Assembly: GCF_013377855.1 (NCBI RefSeq)
Contig: NZ_JABXYJ010000005.1
Location: 62,001-126,000 of the forward strand
Direction: 5' to 3'
Length of the DNA stretch: 64,000 nt
From: Cognatundibacterium oligocarboniphilum
GTDB lineage: Bacteria; Pseudomonadota; Gammaproteobacteria; Burkholderiales; Burkholderiaceae_D
The notes under the pieces are model-generated. The model had not been told where the DNA came from. It made no database searches and saw only the letters and a program-made list of their open reading frames with translations. Of this stretch, positions 56,823 to 64,000 are shown piece by piece (the first letter of the stretch is position 1; the number at the start of each line of letters is the position of its first letter). The position numbers were made by a program, and so were the translations under genes.

Positions 56823-59459
56823 CTACTGTTGATTGGTGAGTGTTTTCAGATCGTACAGCACATCCAGCGCATCTCGTGGACTTAGCTTGTCTGGATCGAG
56901 TGCCATCAGCTTTTCTATTAAAGCTGGATGGATGGCAGCTGTCATTTCAGGCTCCGGCTCTGAGTGTGGAATGGCCGGAGCCGAAGAAAACAGGTCAAAT
57001 TGAGGCGTTGCCTGCAGCGATTGCGCTTCCAGTTCCGCCAGATGTTTGCGCGCTGACCGGATGACCGACTGGGGAATGCCGGCCAGCTGTGCTACCTGCA
57101 GACCGTAACTCTGTGATGCCGGGCCCGGCTGCACCGCATGGAGAAAGACAATATTCTCCTTGTGTTCCACGGCAGATAAGTGGACATTTTCAGCAGTCGG
57201 ATGCATATCGGGCAATTGTGTCAGTTCAAAATAATGAGTGGCAAACAGGGTATAGCTTTGCGATACCTGTATCAGATGCCGGGAAATGGCCCACGCCAGT
57301 GCCAGGCCATCGAATGTGGATGTGCCACGTCCAACTTCATCCATCAGCACCAGTGAATTAGCGGTTGCGGCATTCAGGATGGCAGCAGATTCTGTCATCT
57401 CTACCATGAAGGTCGAACGCCCGCCAGCCAGATCGTCCGCGGCACCGATACGGGTGAAAATACGGTCGATCGGCCCGATTACGGCGCTGTCTGCCGGTAC
57501 GTAGCTACCAATGTAGGCGAGCAGCGTAATCAGTGCCACCTGGCGCATAAATGTCGATTTACCGCCCATGTTGGGGCCGGTAATCAACAAGAGTTTGCGT
57601 TCGGCAGATAATTCGCAGTCATTGGCAATAAAGCGTTCGATCTGATTTTCTACGACCGGATGTCTGCCCTGACGTATCTGGAGTATAGGTTCCGGAATCA
57701 TCTGAGGTGCGCACCAGTTATTTTTATTAGCATGTTCTGCCAGGCTGACCAGTGCATCCAGCTGAGAAATCGCCTGTGCGACAGTTTGCAGCAGATGAAT
57801 GAATGGCAGTAAATCCTGTAATACTTTCTCATAGAGAATCTTTTCTCTGATCAGCGCGCGTTCCTGCGCTGACAGCGCCTTATCTTCAAATGCTTTTAAT
57901 TCCGGTGTGATGTAACGTTCTGCATTCTTCAGGGTTTGCCGGCGACGATAGTTATCCGGTACTTTGTCACTTTGCCCATTGGTGACTTCAATATAAAAAC
58001 CATGTACGCGGTTGTATTCCACCCGCAGGTTGGCAATACCAGTACGTTCCCGTTCGGATGCTTCCAGCTGTACCAGAAATTGTCCGGCATTTTCAGACAG
58101 TGAACGTAATTCATCCAGTTCATTATCGAAACCGGTGGCGATCACGCCGCCATCCCTGACCATCGTAGCTGGCAACGTCATCAGGCTTCGCTCTAATAAA
58201 TCGAGGCAATCATCCGGCGTTGCCAGACCCGCCAGGATGCCGCTGAGTACCGTGGTCTGGTTGTCAGCGATACACATGCTCACATAATTACGCAGATTAG
58301 GCAGGTGCTGCAATCCGTCTCTTAAGGCTGACAAGTCGCGGGGGCGAGCCGACTGCAATGCTATGCGCGTTGTAATGCGTTCAATGTCAGGAATTGTGTT
58401 CAGAAGTGCCGACAAGCCCTCGGTCGAGTCGATTTTCAATAAAGCTTTAATTGCTTCGTGTCTTGAAATCGCGACCGACTGGTCTCTTTTTGCATGATGC
58501 AACCAATGCCGCAGCAACCTTGAGCCCATCGCCGTGCGGCAATGATCCAGTAGAGAAAACAGCGTCGGAGATTCTTGCCCGCGCAGTGTTTCGGTAAGCT
58601 CAAGATTGCGCCGGGTTGCCGTATCGAGGCCAATAAATTCATGTTCATTTTCAACCGTCAGATTATTGATATGCTTCAGTCCCCGGCCCTGCGTGTTTTC
58701 TGCATAACGCAACAAGGCACCAGCAGCCCCCAGAGCCGCACTCAAATGATCTGCGCCAAATCCGGTTAAAGAGATAGTGCCCAGCTGTTCTTGAAGTGTT
58801 TTTTGTCCTTGTTTCAGATCGAAATGCCAGTCGGGCACTTCCGAAAATTTTCCTGGCAATTGTTCGTAATAAGTATCTGACAGCAAGACTCCGGCCGATA
58901 TCAGGATTTCTGCCGGACTGATCCGGTCTAGCTCTTGCTGCAAACGCTGCAACAGAGATTTTTCATCGGTACTGATTTCCATCAGTTTCAGATTACCGCT
59001 TGCCAGCGACAACCATGCCAACCCGGCAGTAATTGTTCTTCTGTGTTGCGTGAGGCACAGCGCCAGTAACGGGCGCTCAGATTTTTCGGGTAATAAGTCG
59101 GTATCGGTCAATGTACCGGGAGTAATAATGCGCATCACCTTGCGTTCGACCGGGCCTTTGCTGGTTGCAGGGTCTCCGATTTGCTCGCAGATAGCTGCGG
59201 ACTCGCCTAATTTAACCAGTTTGGCAAGATAGGATTCCAGTGAATGAAACGGCACACCAGCCATCTTGATCGGATTACCTGCGGAACTACCGCGTTGAGT
59301 CAGTGTGATTCCCAGTAAGCGGGAGACTTTTTCTGCATCTTCAAAAAAGAGTTCATAAAAATCACCCATCCGGTAAAAAACGAGTGTTTCCGGATGATCG
59401 GCTTTGATGCTGAGATATTGCTGCATCATTGGTGTATGGCTGGATTTTTCTGTGCTCAT
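56823..59459 (-). CDS. mutS: DNA mismatch repair protein MutS
   Basis: MutS recognises mismatches and small loops and recruits MutL. The 878-residue protein has the mismatch-wedging Phe34 and Glu36 in GDFYEL, connector, lever and clamp domains, and the C-terminal ATPase with Walker [15 protein letters not shown] (about residue 635), Walker [17 protein letters not shown] and the helix-turn-helix end. A C-terminal tail of about 60 residues with the [28 protein letters not shown] motif is the tetramerisation helix. It is monocistronic and convergent with the SlyD-like gene. Confidence 0.97.
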   Translation of the reverse strand: MSTEKSSHTPMMQQYLSIKADHPETLVFYRMGDFYELFFEDAEKVSRLLGITLTQRGSSAGNPIKMAGVPFHSLESYLAKLVKLGESAAICEQIGDPATSKGPVERKVMRIITPGTLTDTDLLPEKSERPLLALCLTQHRRTITAGLAWLSLASGNLKLMEISTDEKSLLQRLQQELDRISPAEILISAGVLLSDTYYEQLPGKFSEVPDWHFDLKQGQKTLQEQLGTISLTGFGADHLSAALGAAGALLRYAENTQGRGLKHINNLTVENEHEFIGLDTATRRNLELTETLRGQESPTLFSLLDHCRTAMGSRLLRHWLHHAKRDQSVAISRHEAIKALLKIDSTEGLSALLNTIPDIERITTRIALQSARPRDLSALRDGLQHLPNLRNYVSMCIADNQTTVLSGILAGLATPDDCLDLLERSLMTLPATMVRDGGVIATGFDNELDELRSLSENAGQFLVQLEASERERTGIANLRVEYNRVHGFYIEVTNGQSDKVPDNYRRRQTLKNAERYITPELKAFEDKALSAQERALIREKILYEKVLQDLLPFIHLLQTVAQAISQLDALVSLAEHANKNNWCAPQMIPEPILQIRQGRHPVVENQIERFIANDCELSAERKLLLITGPNMGGKSTFMRQVALITLLAYIGSYVPADSAVIGPIDRIFTRIGAADDLAGGRSTFMVEMTESAAILNAATANSLVLMDEVGRGTSTFDGLALAWAISRHLIQVSQSYTLFATHYFELTQLPDMHPTAENVHLSAVEHKENIVFLHAVQPGPASQSYGLQVAQLAGIPQSVIRSARKHLAELEAQSLQATPQFDLFSSAPAIPHSEPEPEMTAAIHPALIEKLMALDPDKLSPRDALDVLYDLKTLTNQQ

Positions 59460-59843
59460 AAGTAAGAAGGTGATTTTTATTGTTTTAAAATTGTTCTGTC
59501 GTGCGATGTGTCATATTTCTCGAAAACATGCTGCACAGTGCACAGGTTGTTCTGGGTATTAGTGACGGGAAGGAGCAACATGCGACGAGAAACGGTAAGC
59601 TTTGGAGACGTTGCGATTGGTGCACATTATAATCTACCGGCATTGCTTATCTTAGGGCAGGACACACGATACAAGACCTTTGCCGGACGGATTTCTGCTA
59701 AATCATTTCCTGCGGCTTGATTCCCCATTATTCTGGAGCGGTCAAGGGCATCAAGGTATAATCATGGTTTTCTCGTCTAACCTGCGATAGTCACCGGGAA
59801 ACTGAACCTGACTCGGGCTATTGCCTCAACTATCCCTTTTGCT
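59460..59843. other. Intergenic region between mutS and purL
   Basis: This 384-base stretch must hold promoters for both divergent genes. A TATAAT hexamer at 59757-59762 is a candidate -10 box for purL, but its -35 region is not convincing. A small reading frame is listed separately. Confidence 0.45.
59580..59720 (+). CDS. Small reading frame of 46 codons with a good ribosome binding site
   Basis: ATG at 59580 follows AAGGAG (59570-59575) by four bases. The encoded peptide starts MRRETVSFGDVAIG and ends AKSFPAA. It resembles no family I know. It lies upstream of purL in the same direction, so it could be a leader peptide, a small protein, or chance. Confidence 0.3.
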   Translation: MRRETVSFGDVAIGAHYNLPALLILGQDTRYKTFAGRISAKSFPAA

Positions 59844-62800
59844 ATGTTGATATTGCCAGGCTCTAACGCCCTGTCTGCTTTCCGCTCATCGAATCTTCTC
59901 TCCAGACTGCAAGAAATTGATTCCAATATTGTTGGTATCAATGCGCGTTACCAACATTTTGTTGATCTTCATGCAGCGCTGCAAAAAAACGAAACCGAAC
60001 GTCTCGGAGCGATGCTGGAGTACGGCGAACAATTTACCGGGGCAGAGGATGGACTGATGTTTATCGTCATTCCACGCATCGGAACGATCTCTCCTTGGGC
60101 CAGTAAAGCGACGGATATCGCGCGGAATTGCGGTATGCATCAAATCCACCGGATTGAGCGTGGCATTGCTTATTTTATCCAGATGAAATCCGGATTCTTC
60201 GGTGGCACCAAGGAACTCGCACCTGAGTTGCGTGATGCCGTGGCTGCGCAATTACATGACCGCATGACCGAAATGGTGCTGACTGATCTGGATGCGGTGA
60301 AGGCTTTATTTTCTGAACTGGAAGCCAAACCTCTTGAATTCGTGAATGTGCTGGAAGGTGGGAAAACTGCGTTGTTAAACGCAAACAGCGCATTAGGGCT
60401 GGCGTTGTCGGATGATGAAATTGATTATCTGGAAGACGCATTTTTGACCGCAAATCGCAATCCGACGGATGTGGAACTGATGATGTTCGCTCAGGCAAAC
60501 AGTGAGCATTGCCGGCATAAGATTTTTAATGCGGACTGGACGATCGATGGTGTGGAGCAGGATAAATCCCTGTTCCAGATGATCCGGAATACGCATGAGA
60601 AAAATCCGGAAGGAACCATCGTTGCTTACAGCGACAACTCTTCCGTGATTGCAGGGGCACCGGTAATGCGGTTTTATCCTCAGGTAGCAGCTGGCAATAC
60701 GTATCAGCGATCTGTGGAAGAGACGCATATCCTGATGAAAGTTGAAACACATAACCATCCGACAGCGATTTCTCCGTTTCCAGGTGCCTCGACCGGTGCC
60801 GGTGGTGAGATTCGCGACGAAGGTGCGACTGGGCGTGGCGCCAAACCGAAAGCGGGTCTGACAGGTTTCACTGTCTCGAATCTGATGCTGCCTGGCCATG
60901 TGCAGGCCTGGGAAAATGCGACTGACTGTGATGGCGGTACATCAACTGATGCTGTATATGGCAAGCCAGACCGCATTGCTTCCGCGTTGCAGATCATGGT
61001 GGAAGGACCGATTGGCGGCGCAGCATTCAATAACGAATTTGGTCGCCCCAATCTGACAGGTTATTTCCGTACCTACGAGCAGAATGTTGGCGGCACAGTG
61101 TATGGTTATCATAAGCCGATCATGATTGCCGGTGGCATGGGTAACATTTCTGCTCGTCATACCAAGAAAAATGATTTGCCGGTTGGTAGCTTGCTGATTC
61201 AGCTGGGTGGTCCTGGTATGCGTATTGGTATGGGGGGGAGTGCGGCATCTTCGATGGCAACCGGTACCAATACAGCTGATCTGGATTTCGACTCCGTTCA
61301 GCGCGGTAATCCGGAAATGGAGCGCCGGGCTCAGGAAGTCATTAACTCCTGTTGGCAATTGGGTGAACAGAATCCGATTTTGTCGATTCACGATGTCGGC
61401 GCCGGTGGATTGTCGAATGCGTTTCCCGAAATTACCAATGATGCCCGGCGCGGCGCATTGTTTGACTTGCGTAAAGTCCCGCTGGAAGAGAGCGGTCTGG
61501 CACCGAAAGAAATCTGGAGTAATGAGTCACAGGAACGCTATGTGCTGGCGATTGCGCCAGAGTCACTGGCTGTTTTTCAGGCATTCTGCGAACGCGAACG
61601 CTGTCCGTTTGCCGTCGTCGGTACTGCAACGGAAGAGCGCCAGTTAAAGGTGATTGATCCTGAGCATAATAATGCGCCGGTCGATATGCCAATGAATGTC
61701 TTGTTGGGTAAACCACCCAAAATGCATCGCAAGGTGGAACGAGTCAGTAAACAGTTTTCCCCGCTGGATCTGACCGGCATCGAGCTGAATGAAGCGGTTC
61801 AGCGCGTATTGAGTCTGCCAACAGTGGCCGATAAATCATTTTTGATTACGATTGGCGATCGCAGTGTTGGCGCGACCACCGTCAGGGATCAGATGGTGGG
61901 GCCGTGGCAGGTTCCGGTTGCAGATTGTGCCGTCACGACCATGAGTTTTGAAGGGTATCTGGGTGAGGCTATGTCTATGGGGGAGCGTACTCCTCTGGCT
62001 GTTATCAATGCCCCGGCTTCCGGACGCATGGCTGTGGGTGAAGCAATCACCAATATTGCCGCAGCGCCGATCAGCAAAATTTCGGATATCAAGTTGTCTG
62101 CCAACTGGATGGCCGCATGCGGACAACCGGGGCAGGATGCGGCTTTATTTGATACAGTGAAGGCGGTTGGACTGGATTTGTGCCCGGCTTTAGGTATCAG
62201 TATTCCTGTCGGTAAGGACTCTCTTTCCATGCGTACTACCTGGAAAGATGAGCAGGGTGATAAATCGGTCACATCTCCCGTCTCGCTGATCGTTTCCGGC
62301 TTTGCACCGGTATACGATGTGCGTAAAACACTGACACCGCAAATTCGCCTTGATCAGGGGGATACATCCCTGATTTTGATTGACCTGGGCCGTGGTAAAA
62401 ACCGCCTGGGCGCCTCCTGCTTTACTCAAGTTATGCAGAAAGTCGGAGACCAGACGCCGGATGTGGATAGCGCAGATGATTTGAAAGCATTCTTCTCTGC
62501 GATCCAGCAGCTCAACAGCGAAGGGAAATTACTGGCTTACCATGATCGTTCTGATGGCGGCTTATTTGCTGCTTTGTGCGAGATGGCATTTGCCGGACGC
62601 GCGGGTTTATCCGTGAATCTGGATATCCTGACGATGGATGCAGAACATGCTGCTGATCAGGGTGATGCTAAAAACTGGGCTGGTCAGATTGCAGAACGAC
62701 GCAATGATCAGACTCTGCGCGCGTTATTCAATGAAGAGCTCGGCGCAGTGATTCAGATCAGGACAGCGCAGCGTACAGAAGTCATGGATGTATTGCGTTC

Positions 62801-63842
62801 ATTTAATCTGGGTGCATGCAGCCATATCATCGGCAAACCGGATACGCGCGATGTGATCGAATTCATGCGGGATGCCAGACAGATATTCAGCCAGAGCCGC
62901 TCATCCTTGCATCAGATCTGGAGTAAGACCAGCTGGCAGATCGCCAGAATGCGGGACAATCCGGCATGTGCCGACGCAGAATACGCCCGCTTGCTGGATC
63001 TGAAGGACCCCGGTATTCAACCGGTGCTGACGTTTGATATCAATGAAGATGTGGCAGCTCCTTATATTTCCACCGGCGTTCAACCCCGGGTTGCGATTTT
63101 ACGTGAACAGGGCGTGAATTCTCACATTGAAACTGCTTACGTGATGCATAAGTCCGGTTTCGAAGCGGTGGACGTTCACATGAGTGATCTGATTGCTGGT
63201 CGAGTCAGTCTTCAGGAGTTCAAAGGGCTCATCGCGGTAGGTGGTTTCTCTTACGGTGACGTGCTGGGAGCGGGTGAGGGGTGGGCCAAGACGATCCTGT
63301 TCAATGCCATGATGGCAGATCAGTTCGCGGCGTTTTTCCATCGTCAGGATACGTTCGGTCTGGGTATTTGTAATGGCTGCCAGATGATGAGCAATCTGAA
63401 ATCGATCATTCCTGGTGCAGAGGCATGGCCGAAGTTTACGAAAAACAAATCCGAGCAGTTTGAGGCACGGTTTGCTATGGTGGAAATTATGCCATCACCT
63501 TCGATTTTCTTTGACGGAATGGTTGGTACGCGTACGGCGATTGCTGTGGCGCATGGGGAGGGCTACGCGGACTTCTCAACTACCGGGAATTTGTCGGAAG
63601 CAATCACAGCAATGCGTTTTGTCGATAATCGAGGTGTTGCGTCTGAAGCTTATCCTTTTAATCCGAACGGATCACCCCAAGGTATCACGTCTGTTACTAA
63701 TCAGGACGGCCGTTTTACCGTAATGATGCCACATGCGGAGCGCGTATTCCGCTCGGTGACGCAGTCATGGCATCCGGATGACTGGAAAGAAGATTCACCA
63801 TGGATGCGGATGTTCCGTAATGCCAGGAAGTGGGTTGGCTAA
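59844..63842 (+). CDS. purL: Phosphoribosylformylglycinamidine synthase
   Basis: PurL converts FGAR to FGAM with ATP and glutamine in purine synthesis. At 1332 residues it is the large single-chain type of proteobacteria. It has an N-terminal PurS-like part (about 1-165), a linker with [11 protein letters not shown], and FGAM synthetase domains with [17 protein letters not shown] and [14 protein letters not shown] and the [13 protein letters not shown] second half ([14 protein letters not shown]). The C-terminal class I glutamine amidotransferase (about 1065-1332) has the nucleophile Cys near residue 1176 (GICNGCQ) and the His-Glu pair in [10 protein letters not shown] terminator follows. Confidence 0.97.
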   Translation: MLILPGSNALSAFRSSNLLSRLQEIDSNIVGINARYQHFVDLHAALQKNETERLGAMLEYGEQFTGAEDGLMFIVIPRIGTISPWASKATDIARNCGMHQIHRIERGIAYFIQMKSGFFGGTKELAPELRDAVAAQLHDRMTEMVLTDLDAVKALFSELEAKPLEFVNVLEGGKTALLNANSALGLALSDDEIDYLEDAFLTANRNPTDVELMMFAQANSEHCRHKIFNADWTIDGVEQDKSLFQMIRNTHEKNPEGTIVAYSDNSSVIAGAPVMRFYPQVAAGNTYQRSVEETHILMKVETHNHPTAISPFPGASTGAGGEIRDEGATGRGAKPKAGLTGFTVSNLMLPGHVQAWENATDCDGGTSTDAVYGKPDRIASALQIMVEGPIGGAAFNNEFGRPNLTGYFRTYEQNVGGTVYGYHKPIMIAGGMGNISARHTKKNDLPVGSLLIQLGGPGMRIGMGGSAASSMATGTNTADLDFDSVQRGNPEMERRAQEVINSCWQLGEQNPILSIHDVGAGGLSNAFPEITNDARRGALFDLRKVPLEESGLAPKEIWSNESQERYVLAIAPESLAVFQAFCERERCPFAVVGTATEERQLKVIDPEHNNAPVDMPMNVLLGKPPKMHRKVERVSKQFSPLDLTGIELNEAVQRVLSLPTVADKSFLITIGDRSVGATTVRDQMVGPWQVPVADCAVTTMSFEGYLGEAMSMGERTPLAVINAPASGRMAVGEAITNIAAAPISKISDIKLSANWMAACGQPGQDAALFDTVKAVGLDLCPALGISIPVGKDSLSMRTTWKDEQGDKSVTSPVSLIVSGFAPVYDVRKTLTPQIRLDQGDTSLILIDLGRGKNRLGASCFTQVMQKVGDQTPDVDSADDLKAFFSAIQQLNSEGKLLAYHDRSDGGLFAALCEMAFAGRAGLSVNLDILTMDAEHAADQGDAKNWAGQIAERRNDQTLRALFNEELGAVIQIRTAQRTEVMDVLRSFNLGACSHIIGKPDTRDVIEFMRDARQIFSQSRSSLHQIWSKTSWQIARMRDNPACADAEYARLLDLKDPGIQPVLTFDINEDVAAPYISTGVQPRVAILREQGVNSHIETAYVMHKSGFEAVDVHMSDLIAGRVSLQEFKGLIAVGGFSYGDVLGAGEGWAKTILFNAMMADQFAAFFHRQDTFGLGICNGCQMMSNLKSIIPGAEAWPKFTKNKSEQFEARFAMVEIMPSPSIFFDGMVGTRTAIAVAHGEGYADFSTTGNLSEAITAMRFVDNRGVASEAYPFNPNGSPQGITSVTNQDGRFTVMMPHAERVFRSVTQSWHPDDWKEDSPWMRMFRNARKWVG

Positions 63843-63873
63843 AATCTGACTGCGGGTGAATGGTCTTGAAGCG

Positions 63874-63909
63874 ATGGGCAGATCGTTTTTGTACGACCTG
63901 CCCATTTTT
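63874..63909 (+). terminator. Intrinsic terminator of purL
   Basis: ATGGGCAG (63874-63881) pairs with CTGCCCAT (63898-63905). An inner stem, TCGT/ACGA (63883-63886 and 63893-63896), extends it. A run of T residues follows. Confidence 0.85.
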
Positions 63910-64000
63910 ATGAGTTGTGCTGACCAATTAAAGAAAATTTATAAAGAAAATGTAAATAAATTTTATGTAATGAACTACATAGGGTAATGAAAAGTCGGAT
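63910..64000. other. AT-rich end of the window
   Basis: No gene is seen. An inverted repeat TATGTA/TACATA lies near 63965-63982 and may belong to the promoter region of a gene beyond the window. Confidence 0.3.

Overview
The window looks like a chromosomal segment of a betaproteobacterium of the order Burkholderiales, most likely family Oxalobacteraceae. That placement is inferred from gene order (carAB-greA-yhbY/rlmE-ftsH-folP-glmM, trpF-trpB-trpA-accD-folC-SPOR-cvpA-purF, dapA-bamC), from the EpsE/F/G-type polysaccharide genes, and from a moderate base composition. The genus cannot be fixed from the sequence alone. Most of the window is housekeeping DNA. No CRISPR array, prophage, insertion sequence or defence island was seen.

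Layout. 0-2.7 kb: a patatin-like lipoprotein, an NlpC/P60 peptidase and a GlcG/HbpS-like protein. 2.8-13.5 kb: carAB, greA, yhbY diverging from rlmE, ftsH, folP and glmM. 13.6 kb: tRNA-Arg(TCT) with its own promoter and terminator. 14-17.3 kb: accessory genes (a DUF2946 protein, a Cys-rich outer-membrane barrel, a frameshifted FUSC-family gene, a DUF4124 protein). 17.3-19.8 kb: a leftward FAD oxidoreductase/DUF2069/WrbA operon. 19.8-22.1 kb: a YihY membrane protein translationally coupled to a CelD-type GNAT. 22.1-34.1 kb: an exopolysaccharide locus with a priming sugar transferase, two GT2 glycosyltransferases, EpsE export porin, EpsF chain-length protein, EpsG kinase, an acyltransferase, a Wzy/ExoQ polymerase and a secreted GH-A clan glycoside hydrolase. 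34.4-36.7 kb: aceA behind a perfect 14-bp palindrome, then a WecG/TagA glycosyltransferase. 36.8-45.5 kb: trpF, trpB, trpA, accD, folC, a SPOR protein, cvpA and purF. 45.6-56.7 kb: a TonB-dependent receptor, rnm, htpX, YciO, an M50 protease, a methyltransferase, dapA, bamC, a small lipoprotein, a RoxA-type oxygenase and a SlyD-like isomerase. 56.8-63.8 kb: mutS (leftward) and purL.

How the genes work together. carAB, purF, purL, folP, folC and trpFBA make nucleotides, folate and tryptophan. ftsH, htpX, yhbY, rlmE and greA serve membrane-protein quality control, ribosome assembly and transcription; htpX, and less clearly ftsH, carry sigma-32-like promoters. The exopolysaccharide locus has priming, chain-length control, polymerisation, export, acylation and a candidate trimming enzyme, but no recognisable Wzx flippase.

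Most worth a second look. (1) A dispersed intergenic repeat: two copies are exactly 80 bp between ATACTCC/GGAGTAT ends, and a third is degenerate and abuts the purF terminator. (2) The palindrome centred near -43 of the predicted aceA promoter. (3) A 13-bp inverted repeat just before greA. (4) A perfect 11-bp GAAA-loop hairpin just before folP. (5) The DUF2946/CxxCxC-barrel pair. (6) The unusual hydrolase and missing flippase of the exopolysaccharide locus. I did not find a clearly new multi-gene system, and every novelty claim here needs a database comparison that I could not run.
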